Assembly (NCBI RefSeq): GCF_001411555.2
Contig: NC_049907.1
Span: 36,757,482 to 36,821,481 of the forward strand
Direction: 5' to 3'
Length of the DNA stretch: 64,000 bases
From: Juglans regia
Taxonomy: Eukaryota > Streptophyta > Magnoliopsida > Fagales > Juglandaceae
Below, in pieces: positions 11,596 through 22,559 of the stretch. The notes beneath the pieces are model-generated. The model had not been told where the DNA came from. It saw only the letters and a program-made list of their open reading frames with translations, and did no database searches. The stretch's first letter is position 1. Every line of letters begins with the position of its first letter. A program made the translations under genes and the position numbers.

Positions 11596-11803
11596 TTAAG
11601 GTTGCGTTTGGATGTTGAAGTGAGTTGAGTTGAGTTGAGTTGAGTTGATAAAATATTGTTAGAATATTATTTTTTAATATTATTATTATTTTGAGATTTG
11701 AAAAAGTTAAATTATTTATTATATTTTATGTTGAGATTTGAAAAAATTGTAATGATGAGTTGAGATGAGTTGAGAGATGTTTAGTAACCAAACGAAGCCT
11801 TAA
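11596..11803. mobile_element. MITE, PIF/Harbinger-like, with TTAA/TWA target duplication
   Basis: A 200-bp element (11600-11799) with terminal inverted repeats GGTTGCGTTTGG and GGCTTCGTTTGG (10 of 12 matching) is flanked by TTAA on both sides. Next to the left end is a (GAGTT)n stretch. The interior is AT-rich. A related copy at 44895-45251 has TAA on both sides, so a TWA (PIF/Harbinger) duplication is the simplest reading. Confidence 0.75.
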
Positions 11804-12344
11804 TGGACGCGAAAGCGAGGGAGGACAAATACCAGCGCTAATAAGGGCGGTTAGCAGCCTCAATAATAAGAATTAAATTCGTATTTTCGTCTAGATAAAG
11901 AAATCTGACGTTTGTACTTTCTTCCTTTGCAAGGATACATTGGAAGCAACACAATTATAATTTTATCACATTGATTGAGGGCATTCAAGTAAATTCGTGT
12001 TGGAAGCACGTGAAAACATGCATAAGCACCGACCTAATTAGAAACTTCGAGAATTTCTAGGCATGTGAAAGGCGTGATGATTTTTAGTAGAAAAATAAAT
12101 AAGTAAAAAAATATCATAACCACGAAGGCGCTCTTTTGGGGTCAACACGCTTCACACTTTGCGAAACTTAATACAATCACATTGGTAATTTCTTTCAAAA
12201 TATGTGTAGATGAATAATAGTAATACTACAGACACAATTATTTTTTATAGTTATATCTACTACTATTATACAAGCGTCCATCCGCTTATGAATAGTAGAC
12301 TTTAGGAAATTTTTGCTTTCCGTATCTGTCCATGAATGTTTCTC

Positions 12345-13120
12345 TTATTTACTTTTGTTCAAGCTCAATTCGATAAGTTTAACTCTCAACTCAAACTCGT
12401 CTCACAAACGAGTTCGAGTTCGAATTGTTTATTTTTTTATTTTTGGAATAAGATTTAATAATTAATAAATTAAATTAAAAAAATAAAAAATCTAATATTA
12501 AATTTATACAACTAACAAGTAGAACCTCTATTGAATTATAAAATTTTAAAAAAATTATAAATAATTAATATCTAACTAGTTGATATTTATCCAAAATAAC
12601 AATATATTATATATCTACATATATTATTAATACATACACTTAATATGATAGCATATATCTATTTCATATATGATTCTCACATACTAGTATATGAAATTAT
12701 CAAATTTTATCGACTAATTATTATACAAATTATAAAATATACATATGAAACATATTCATTATATAGACATAACTAATTAGATTATATATTATATATTTAA
12801 TTATAAAAGTGATATGCTTATATTATTAGCTAATACATATATATATATGTATGTATACATAGGTGTATATATATATTTATCAATATATGAATGAGTTTTA
12901 ATCGAGTCGAGTTAACGAGTCGACTCGAGCATAAACGAGTGGGCCTTAACGAGCCTTAGCCGAGTCGAGTCGAGTTTTGTCGGGTATGTATCATTTACAA
13001 ATCAAGCGGGTATCTGCTTTCACGAAAGAGTTTTTTTTTTTCACTAGCCAAGTTCGATTCGAGTTTAACTGAGTGAGTACCGAGTGAGCTATCGAATAAA
13101 CTGGTTCATTTACAGCCCTA
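12345..13120 (-). mobile_element. hAT-type non-autonomous element, one end truncated
   Basis: The right end is intact: ...TTCATTTACAGCCCTA (13120), the complement of the left end of the element at 43867. Along its length it is an inverted, diverged copy of 43867-44720, with an AT-rich middle and CGAGT/ACTCG-rich flanks. The other terminus (expected TAGAGCTGTAATCG) is missing, so the copy is cut near 12345. It has no coding capacity. Confidence 0.8.
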
Positions 13121-13689
13121 TCACCACGTCATCCATACCAAAACAACGTCGTTTGGTCATATGTTATTAAGTTGTTTTATAAAAACTCCTAGACATAAAA
13201 CATAAATAAAACGACGTCGTTTTATGCCTAAGCTTTTTTTTAATTTAATTTAATTTTATTATACATAATATATGCAAGGTGGGAGAAACTTGGAGCGGGG
13301 CTGGGCTCCCTCCGTCCCCCGCCTCCGTTAGAGGCCTCAGATGTGGGCGAGGCCACCAGACCCCGCATTTGCGGCACGAAGCCTCGCCCAACCCATGCAT
13401 TTTAGGAATGATGCTAGACAAGATGTGACACTTTTTATGAATCATTGGCTATTAAATGTAATGGCCACTGATTTTGGCATATTTTTTTGGATTTGCTAGA
13501 ATGGATTACTTTCAGCGCATAGAATTTTAGGATTTCAAATGATAGAATTTAATTTTTATTCTAGAAGATAAGATTATTATTCCATTATCTACGTTCCAAA
13601 GGTAGACATAGTTAGTTTTTAGCATTTGGGTGTCACATTTTCATTCTTTTGAATTAAAGACTTTTGCCAAGAAATAAAAACATATTTTT
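13121..13689. other. Intergenic DNA, no gene seen
   Basis: Contains a 16-bp perfect palindrome (separate entry), a poly-T/AT stretch, and a short GC-rich block at 13285-13395 (repeats of the GGGGC / GAGGC type) with no recognised coding function. Confidence 0.4.
13208..13223. repeat. Perfect 16-bp palindrome AAAACGACGTCGTTTT
   Basis: The sequence equals its own reverse complement. A related half (ACGTCGTTTGG) lies at about 13146. I know this motif as a recurrent dispersed palindrome in dicot genomes. Function unknown. Confidence 0.8.
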
Positions 13690-14345
13690 GAATGCTACTC
13701 TTCACCCACCTTATTCATTAACCCATTGTTATATAATTGAACCAATTTTAGAGTTTTATACAAAGTATTAACGTCATGTTTTGCACGCATTTCGGCAAGG
13801 TTCCAGCAACTCAGATTTTCAGGACTTGGGCCTATGAAAATAGAGAAAAAGACAGTTAAGAGAGGGTGGCCTTGGGGCCGGGGAGTTTCCGATGCCAAAC
13901 TCAGTAAATTCTCTTGAAAGTTTGTAAATAAGTGAAAGAGTCTATGGATCAGATAGAGTTTCTCGTACCTGAGACTTGCTATTTATATCAAGAGTTTAGG
14001 GGACAGATCGTGTCTGCCCCTATAGAGTATGTGTCTTCGTACAATTCCTTTTGTCAGAGTCCTTTAATATGGTGTGGTTCTGCGACGACGTCATTAATGT
14101 GACGTGTAGCTCTAGTAATAGTGTCATTAATGCGGCACAGTTTTCCGATTTGCCTCATCGTGCTAGCGTCCTTTGTGATCCTTTGATACCTCTCCTGTCA
14201 GAGGATCGAAGGTCCCCATATTTTTCGCCCATTATGCGGACAAGCACACAATAGCTGGACACTATTTATAGGGTCTTCAGGTCTGCTAGTCTCATCCCCT
14301 GTAACACATTTCCTCATGCAAGTAGCGTCCAGAGGAGCCTACCCA
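13690..14345 (-). mobile_element. Degenerate solo LTR of a Ty3/gypsy element (candidate)
   Basis: On the minus strand a TATA-like box (GATATAAATAGC, about 13980-13991) is followed about 100 bp on by CTGAGTTTGGCATCGGAAAC and a GC-rich CCCCGGCCCC block. This arrangement is typical of R/U5 regions of plant gypsy LTRs of the Tat group. A second TATA-like GACCCTATAAATAG is at about 14258-14272. Exact ends and a target duplication could not be identified, and no internal domain is attached. Confidence 0.5.
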
Positions 14346-14398
14346 TGGGCCAGGTCAAAAATTCTACTTGTTCTGGGCTAGGCCTTTGGTTTGTTCCT

Positions 14399-14623
14399 GG
14401 CTAGTTTGGATTTAGAGATGAGATGAGATGAGATGGTTTCAGATGAAAGATGAAAGTTGAAAAAAATATTGTTAGAATATTATTTTTTAATATTATTATT
14501 GTTTTGGAATTTGAAAAACTTGAATTAAGATTTGAAAAAATTAAATTATTTATTATATTTTGTATGAGAATTTAGAAAAATTATAATAATAAGATGAGAC
14601 ATTTTTTGAATCCAAACAAGACC
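14399..14623. mobile_element. MITE, second copy of the 11.6-kb family
   Basis: It starts GGCTAGTTTGGATTTA and ends AATCCAAACAAGACC, with a (GAGAT)n stretch after the left end and the same interior order as 11600-11799. The flanking triplets (CCT, TTA) do not match, so the target duplication is lost or the left end is mis-set. Confidence 0.7.
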
Positions 14624-14809
14624 TTAGTTGCCCTTCTTAGGCCTGCTTAGACAGAGGGAGGAAAATTTCTTTATACCAACTTTTTATGCTACTCTACATT
14701 ATCTTATTTTCAACCACATTTTATTTACTATATATAAATGTTATTTTCAAGATTTTTTCACATAACTAGGAAAACGTGCCTTGCACATTGCACCATCAAC
14801 TAGTGTATA

Positions 14810-14850
<41 letters not shown>

Positions 14851-15330
14851 CTTCATAGAAGACGACTGGAGTGGCCGAGTAAACGGGCAAGTTTATACAT
14901 TTATTGTAGAGTTCTACAGTGAATCACAAAAAATAGATAGTAAATGAATACTTCGGTATATTGTCACATTTCTTCGATCTTCTAATTTACAACTTAATTT
15001 TGAAACAGGCTGCTTCAGATATTAACGCATTTATCTCAAAGGAAAAAGATATTAAGACATTTGCAAAAAGATATTAAGACATTTGTTTCTTCACCTAGTC
15101 TTAACATACAAATATATATTTTCTTATAAAATAAATTTTAAAATTATTTTAAAAATATTATTATTTTATTAAAATGCTCTCCATTCAAAATAAAGTTGTG
15201 ATAATAATTATCTCAGTACAATTTTTGAAGTTAAGATAATTTTCTTTATTATTGTATAATGTTTAATTTATAAGTGTATATGTTCTCACACTAGCTGTTA
15301 GTCGAAATCGAGTCCTTTGACACGATATCA
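14624..15330. other. Intergenic DNA with a long (TA)n tract
   Basis: (TA)n occupies 14814-14848. No gene or clear element is seen in the rest. Confidence 0.6.
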
Positions 15331-15989
15331 CACTGCAAAAAAAATCATTTTTGAGTCGATTTTTGTTTGGGATGAAATGAAAATCATCCCAAAAATGAGA
15401 TATATGAACGAAATTCAAATTTCATTCCTAAAAAATAGCGAAAGGTGTTTACCGTTCAAAATGTATATGTAGGGACGAAAAATTTCATCCCTAATAAAAT
15501 AATTGTTCGTACATCGACAAAAAATATTCGAATAAAATAAAATAAACATTTGAATGGATATTATATATGGTCGAACGAGAATTTAGTGCGTTAGGATATT
15601 GAATTATCGTTCGAACAACATACAACAATGTTCGAACGTCAAAGTTAATCAATGTTCGAACAAATATTATATATGATCAAATGGAAAATTGGCGAATTAA
15701 GTCAATAAATTTAGAGGAACATTGACTTACCGTTGGAACGAATTTGTTAATCAATGTTCGAATGTAAAATAAAGAGTTCGAACGGATATTTATTGCATAA
15801 ATATCTAGAGGGAATGGAGAAATATTCGAACGTGATTTATTCCGTTCGAATGGTTACATAATTTTTACAATTATTGATGGAAACAAAATACCTTACTTAA
15901 TTATGGATAAATATTTAATTTATATAAAAATTAGCAAATAAATAATAGGAATAATCAACTCTCTACACACATCCTCAACTGCAGCTAGG

Positions 15990-17230
15990 CATGTCTCTAG
16001 CTGTGTCAGTCAAGTACTGATCGTGACCTGAGTCGTAGACATGAAATCAATCTATGTACGTAACTTAAAGGTGTGTGAGCATTAATCTCTATACGTAAGT
16101 CAGATATGTTATCATTAATATATGTACATAAGTAAGACATGGTAGTATGGATCTCCGAAAGCACTGCATCAATCATCGCTGATGCCTGTTCGATGATATT
16201 TGCACGCACTATATCTACCATCTCCTCACGAGTAGTTGTGTGTGATGTCTTGGCCTGCGTGGATGTCTCACCGGCTGATACTCCACGATCTCCTGGGTGT
16301 GCATCTCTCTAAGTGTTTACTGGGTCTAGAATAGGACCACGGAGATGAAGTCTCAAGTGTCTCATGTTTCGTGATAGGGTGGAGGAGTTGATCAGTCTCA
16401 TTGGCTCCCGAGCATGGTCAGCAATATTTGGCAGGACCTTGACATGTAGCAGAAATTGTGTGATCAGGATTTCGAATGACAATATATATATGTCGTAATA
16501 CACTGAGCCTCTAATCGAATCCTATCGAATATATAATCCAATAGGTCGTTAGGAGCCGCACGAGCGACACATATAATAAATTTTGTCCGATCCAGACCAA
16601 CCTTTGTCTTGTACTGCCGAGGATCAATGTTGTTGACAATGATCAAGTTCATGATCTTAAAGAAACCAGATAAATCTGCCTATTTGATGCTCTTCGTCCC
16701 ATCATAGGGAAGAGCATCTAGACCAACAACCAATTGCCTCATCTCATGATCAGAAAGACCATCGAGTTCATTTGTATAAGATCCCTCATGGCTCATCCTC
16801 AGCCGTCTCCTCATCACTTGAAGCTGACTCTCTAGACACCACATTCGGATATGTAGTGTGCAATCGTGGAATGCCAATAAAATCAGTGAGTCTGTCTGCT
16901 GAAAATATAACCGAAGGTAGTCGAATCGAGATCGTGTACGCCCCTTCGTTATCTAGTCTAGCACCACTGGGATCTTTATAGAACTCGGAGATGATGTCAA
17001 TATAAGAAACGAGGTCCCATGCTTCGTTATTCTAGTTGAGGATTGATGTCCAACCGGCAACCATGATTAATGAAGACTGATGTCAAGGAATGACCCTCTC
17101 ATATAAGAGTCAGAAAGTTAGAAATCTTCATCTGACGCTCTAATAAAATAGTCCTCTCTCAAACTGTTTCGATGGAAGGTTGCCATCGTCTATCATGCTT
17201 ACGTTACTACGTCCCCTATAAAACATTATC
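15990..17230 (-). pseudogene. Putative plant transposon protein, broken
   Basis: Read on the minus strand, a protein-like path with several stops and frame changes runs from about 17230 to 15990. Visible blocks are SYIDIISEFYKDPSGARLD (about 16990), RLPSVIFSADRLTDFIGIP (about 16900), the block NNIDPRQYKTKVGLDRTKFI (about 16600), and a C-terminal part beginning MVDIVRANIIEQASAM (16221). The order matches the 'putative plant transposon protein' domain found in proteins carried by large plant elements (PF20167, from memory). Its role is unknown. The frame is not open, so it is a relic of the enclosing CACTA-like element. Confidence 0.55.
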
Positions 17231-17880
17231 AACCTGAAATTTAAAAAATAAAATATATATGCAACATTAGTTATACAATATAATACATGAATATTCACAA
17301 AATTATAAAATAATGAGAAATTGTTTTCTATTATACCGTTCGATCGAATCTCTAACCGTTCGAACGTTATAGTTTTTACAGTATCGTTCGAATGTAAAAC
17401 ATATATGTTCGAACGCTAAAATTAAATTAAATTCAAACGCATGGTGAACCGATCAACCGTTCGACGTTTGAGTTCCTACCATTCGATCGCATACAAACTC
17501 ATTCGATCGAACTCAACCATGACTGAGTCAACTCAGTCGCCATGAAAACAAAAGGAATCCATCGATTACTTTCGTTTTTCCACAAATAACAAATACACAA
17601 CACTCATTTAATAGCCTAAAGTGGATTCCCGACCACCTATCGTGGCCATCAACAAAAAAAATCAAGTTTTCCTATTTTTTTACAAATAATCTAATCAAAC
17701 CTATATAAATCAACCATTATTTGAATGTAAGGATTGTACCTCTTGAAATGACTGAGTCTTCAACAATGGTGGTGATGACAGCGACGAAGATGGAGTTTAA
17801 AAGCCTCCCCTAATACCTTATAAGAACGGTTTTTAGACTATCTTACCGTTTGAGCAATAGTATATACCATTTGAATTGTG

Positions 17881-18485
17881 TTTATTTCAAATTTAGTAAA
17901 TTAATTGATTTTTTATATTTAATATATCATATAGTATATATCACTATATGATATTATTTGTATGATATATCATATAGTGATTTCATATATAAATACTATA
18001 ATATATGGTATTAGTATATGCTAATTATAATATCATATAGTGATTTCATATATAAATACTATAATATATAGTATTAGTATATACTATATGATAATATACT
18101 ATATGATATGGTATTATAATATCATATATCATATAATGTATACCATATTATAATATATCATATATCACTATAATATAGTACTATATATATTATAGTACTA
18201 TATAGTACATGTTATATCACTTTATCACTATACTATAATATCATTGATATATATCATATATAGTATATATATGTATCATGATATATGATAGTGTATATAT
18301 TATAATATATTGATAGTGTATGTATTATAAAATATACTATGATAATATATATTATGGTATTATACTATATTATTATTAATATAGTGTTTATAATATATAC
18401 TCATAATATATATACTAAACTAAGCTATACTATACTATATATTACTAAATTATCCTATATATATATATATATTTCACTATATATA
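17881..18485. repeat. AT-rich palindromic stretch at the left edge of the viral DNA
   Basis: About 600 bp of nearly pure A/T with repeated ATATCATATAGT / ACTATATGATAT modules that can fold on themselves. Endogenous florendoviruses are reported to be associated with TA-rich simple repeats, so this may be the original insertion target. Confidence 0.75.
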
Positions 18486-18960
18486 CTTTATCACACTCAC
18501 AGTATTCTTCTCCAACACCTTCTAGTTATTATACACTCAGATTTGTATTTACTTCAATTTCTCGGAATAGATTTCAAACTTTTGATACCAGATCCTAGAA
18601 TCTAGACACTCAGATCCGGGGAGTTATTCCTGAAAATATTATTAATATACCAATATATATTGTTAATTATCCTGTATAACATCCACCTCTCATAATCCCG
18701 AACAAGTAAAAAAAATATTTTCTCCAACATATTCACAAGTTAGAGATTATGTCCAAATATTTACCTGACTAAAGAAGAGTTTAAAATTAATAAAGAATAT
18801 CTCAAACAAGATTATATGAAATAAGAAAATAATCAATAAAGATTAGTATTTGTCTCAACTTTTAAAAAAATAGAGAGAGATTATATTCAAGAAAAATATT
18901 ATGAATACTTAGAAGGAGTACAAATTAATATACCTTTCTTTACACGAGTTTGATTTTTAA
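18486..18960 (+). pseudogene. Endogenous pararetrovirus: coat-protein N-terminal fragment (copy A)
   Basis: Bases 18490-18955 are a diverged direct copy of 22880-23340 (start of the coat-protein region): the same order of 'cattcctgaaaatatta', 'tatattgtta', 'cctctcataatcc', 'ggag/aaagaatatctcaaac'. It has more stops than the other copy and ends abruptly before an inverted viral block. It is a fragment only, with no coding capacity. Confidence 0.75.
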
Positions 18961-19063
18961 GCACTTTCCTTGAGGAGACAATTTAAGAATTTATTCCTAA
19001 TTATTACACGATACTCTCATTCACTTGAGATAGCATGTGTGCTGCTCATTTTTGAGTGAGTCA

Positions 19064-19320
19064 TATATCTATTATACTAGAATTTTATTGTTTGATGTTA
19101 TCGGATTCTATGGGAATACTAGTGGTGGATTCATCAGATTTAAATAAAGAATTCATTTTGACAGGTTTTTAAGGCAAAGATTTTCTATATTCAAAAAGAA
19201 ATAAGTAGATTAAGATCTAGAGATAACACCACCGGGACCACCCTTAAAGCTCTCCAGCATAAATGGGCTGACCAACGGATTTTCGTGGCTTACCAACACA
19301 AGCCTCTCAATATACTTCAT
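19064..19320 (-). pseudogene. Endogenous pararetrovirus: inverted start of the movement-protein/polyprotein region
   Basis: On the minus strand an ATG at 19320 opens MKYIERLVLVSHE..., followed by a segment that matches the plus-strand movement-protein upstream sequence at 21310-21450 (e.g. the region around 'tggattcat' and 'gttat(c/t)ggattctat'). This is the only place in the window where the polyprotein start region is visible. It is inverted relative to the main viral copies and broken after roughly 50 codons. Confidence 0.65.
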
Positions 19321-19718
19321 TTTCTTTTTCTATAGGTTATCTTTGTTAAAAATCTATATCAATGATTTTTTTTTTTTTTTTATGAAGCAAGGATACTCAG
19401 ATGGTATCTTGTACTTTTAATCTCTTTTCTTAAGAATTCGCAATGATTTTTCCATTCCTCTATTGCCGCTTGTATACTCTAAAATACATGATATTTAGTC
19501 ATCATTAATGTAAATTATTATTTCATTACTTATTGTTTTCTCTTAAGATCTTTTATATTATCCATCATTACTTTTAATTCAAGTCTTGCATTATAATCTA
19601 TACATCTTAATTCATATAAATCTCGATAACCAACACTATGAGCAAAATATTATTCCATAGAAACAATAAATATCATAACAACAATAATATAAATAATTAC
19701 TAATATCAATAGCCAATG

Positions 19719-19730
19719 ACTCTTATACCA
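19719..19730 (-). other. Inverted viral primer-binding site (tRNA-iMet type)
   Basis: TGGTATAAGAGT on the minus strand resembles TGGTATCAGAGC, the initiator tRNA-Met site used by caulimovirids. It lies between the inverted viral promoter (20.08 kb) and the inverted polyprotein start (19.32 kb), the correct order for a viral leader. Confidence 0.6.
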
Positions 19731-19779
19731 ATCACGTATCCCAGGTAATATATATATATATATATATTAGATATATATT

Positions 19780-20876
19780 AATTATTTAATTTATAATATA
19801 GTAATAGGCGGTATAAGCAGTCATATGTATGATATAATATAGACAGACAATATAATTGATTATATGCATAAATAAATGTAAAAGATAGAAAAGATATATG
19901 ATAAAATTAACTTCATAAAAATATAACATTTATAAGGAGATTAATTCTCAGAATGATTGAAAGCAAAATACATGAATGAAGGTTTACAAAAGATAGCTTT
20001 TAGGAAGTGAGAAGGACGAGAGAAGAGAAGGATTGGCTTCAAATGAAAGTTTTTTAATGTTTTCCTTTGTTTACAGACTCTTTTTTATAGATATTAAAAC
20101 AGTAACTATCAATAATACATGCCTGACATTTTATCTTCCTACGTCAACTAATAATAAATGGAGTTCAATAGTATATACAAAGTTGTTTGTCTTCTAGTAG
20201 ACAATAATCTTTTTTTTTTATAAGACGTAGACAACAATCTTGAACGACAATAATCTTGACCTTGAATAGTAACTTTTGTCTTGACCTTGAACAATACACA
20301 ATAATCTGATAATGAACGAAATTATTCGTCTTTATTTTTTGAAGAGATAATACTTCTGACAGCTTCCATCTGTCATGTTGAATAATTTGATAAATCAATA
20401 ATATTCAAGGTAACACTTCTGACAATTTTCATCTGTCATGTTGAATAATTGAGAAGGCAATAATATTCTAGAATCACATATTCTGAGGGTCATATACTAT
20501 GATAATATATATAGTATTATATAATATTAGTATTAATATAGTATTTTTATTATATACTCATAATATAACTACTAAACTAACTATACTATACTATATATTA
20601 TAATAACAATATCAACGGTCACTAAAAACAAACTAACACAGTACAAGACACGTAAACTAGTATGTATAAAGTCATTTGTTATTTTTCTGGACAATAATCT
20701 GATATGAATAATAATCTTCTAGAGAGATAATATTGCTGACAACTTCCATCTGTCATGCTGACTTATTGAGAAAGTAGTAATATTTTGGAATCACATAATC
20801 TAAAGGTCATAATTTGCTAATTCCAGTTCAAACAGGTCTTGGGAATCTATCAGATGTACTAGATGGTAGGGTGAGC
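19780..20876 (-). promoter_or_regulatory. Inverted viral intergenic region: promoter, leader and end of ORF2
   Basis: Bases 20580-20876 (minus) match 28680-28980 (plus), and 19800-20100 (minus) match 28985-29330 (plus). Seen: a TATA box CTATAAAAAA (20090-20081) and an upstream TGACG/TGACGTAGG-type as-1-like site (about 20140 on the minus strand). A roughly 70-bp module ('tctgtcatgttgaataa' type) is repeated at about 20345, 20410 and 20730, with an AT-rich stretch between. An upstream promoter region with repeated modules fits a caulimovirid pregenomic RNA promoter. Activity is unknown. Confidence 0.65.
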
Positions 20877-20881
20877 CAAAA

Positions 20882-22559
20882 AACCAAATATACAAACATT
20901 CTACTTTTTCTTCTAAATTATCATTTCTTACAAATTATACAATTAAAACAGTAAAAAAAACCATTAGTTTAAATAATGATTATGAATCATTACAACTATT
21001 AACAAAAGAAGCAATTAAACATCACAAAGAAGATAAATATTCTTTCATACATATTGGACTAGTACAAGTAGCCATAAAACCATTTACTAGAAGTGGATTA
21101 AACACCTCAGTATTACTCTATTTAAGAGATGAAAGACACTATAATTTTCATGATTAATTATTTGGAATGATAAAACCAAGCATGTTCGAAAGACCAGTTT
21201 ATTTTAATTGTTATCTCAATTATTCCATTTCATTATATGATGCTAATATTTTACATGCTTTAACATTAAATATTAAAACAAAAGGTTATCAAATGATGAA
21301 AGATGGCGTTCCCTCAAGTTCTTAGTTTACATATTTCTCTTTGGATATAGGAAATCTTTGTTTAAAAATATGTCTCAATGAATTATTTATTCAAATCTAA
21401 TGAATCCACTACTAGTATCCTCATAGAACCTAATAACATCAACAAAAAAGATTACAGTATAATAAATATAGAAATAAATCTACAAGACTGGACAATTCCT
21501 AATGTTCCAAACAACTAAATATACAAACATTCTACTTTTTCTTCTAAATTATCATTTCTTACAAATTATACAATTAAAACAGTAGAAAAATTACTAGTTT
21601 AAATAATGATTATGAATCGTTACAACTATTAACAAAAGAAGCAATTAAACATCACAAAGAACAGAAATATTCTTTCATTCATATTGGACTAGTACAAGTA
21701 GCTATAAAACCACTCACTAGAAGTGGATTAAATACCTCAGTATTACTCTATTTAAGAGACGGAAGACACTATAAATTTCATGATTCATTACTTGAAATGG
21801 TAGAATCAAGCATATTCGAATGATCAATTTATTTTAATTGTTATCCCAATTATTCTTTTTCATTATTCGATGCTAATATTTTACATGTTTTAACATTAAA
21901 TATTAAAACAAACGGTTATCAAATGATGAAAGATGGTGTTCCCTCAAGTTCTTAGTTTACATATTTCTCTTTGAATATAGGAAATTTTTGTTTAAAAATA
22001 TGTCTCAATGAATTCTTTATTCAAATCTAATGAATTCACTACTAATATCCTCATAGAACCTAATAACATTAACAAAGAAGATTACAGTATAATAAATATA
22101 GAAATAAATTTATAAGACTGGACAATTCCTAATGTTCCAAACAACTAAATATACAAACATTCTACTTTTTCTTCTAAATTATCATTTCTTACAAATTATA
22201 CAATTAAAACAGCAGAAAAATTACTAGTTTAAATAATGATTATGAATCGTTACAACTATTAACAAAAGAAGCAATTAAACATCACAAAGAACAGAAATAT
22301 TCTTTCATTCATATTAGACTAGTACAAGTAGCTATAAAACCACTTACTAGAAGTGGATTAAACACTTCAGTATTACTCTATTTAAGAGACGAAAGACACT
22401 ATAATTTTCATGATTCATTACTTGAAATGGTAGAATCAAGCATGTTCGAATGATCAATTTATTTTAATTGTTATCCCAATTATTCTTTTTCATTATTCGA
22501 TACTAATATTTTATATGCTTTAACATTAAATATTAAAACAAACGGTTATCAAATGATGA
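20882..22559 (+). pseudogene. Endogenous pararetrovirus: three tandem copies of a movement-protein segment
   Basis: Repeat units start at 20882, 21513 and 22143 (period 631 and 630 bp). Each encodes the core of a caulimovirid 30K-type movement protein, with blocks such as GLVQVAIKP and SGLNTSVLLYLRD. The first two units end in the upstream part of the same gene and then restart. Only the third continues into the following coat region, after TNGYQMMKG. Each unit has stops (for example TGA after 'gttcgaa' in units 2 and 3). The intact protein would tubulate plasmodesmata for cell-to-cell spread. These copies cannot do so. Confidence 0.8.

Noticed and set aside
11596..11803. TTAA flanks as evidence of a piggyBac element.
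   Set aside because: Related copy 44895-45251 has TAA rather than TTAA, and the termini lack CCC/GGG piggyBac features; PIF/Harbinger is simpler.
16772..16981. Plus-strand open frame in the 16-17 kb region.
   Set aside because: The minus strand holds the conserved transposon-protein blocks; the plus frame is a shadow.
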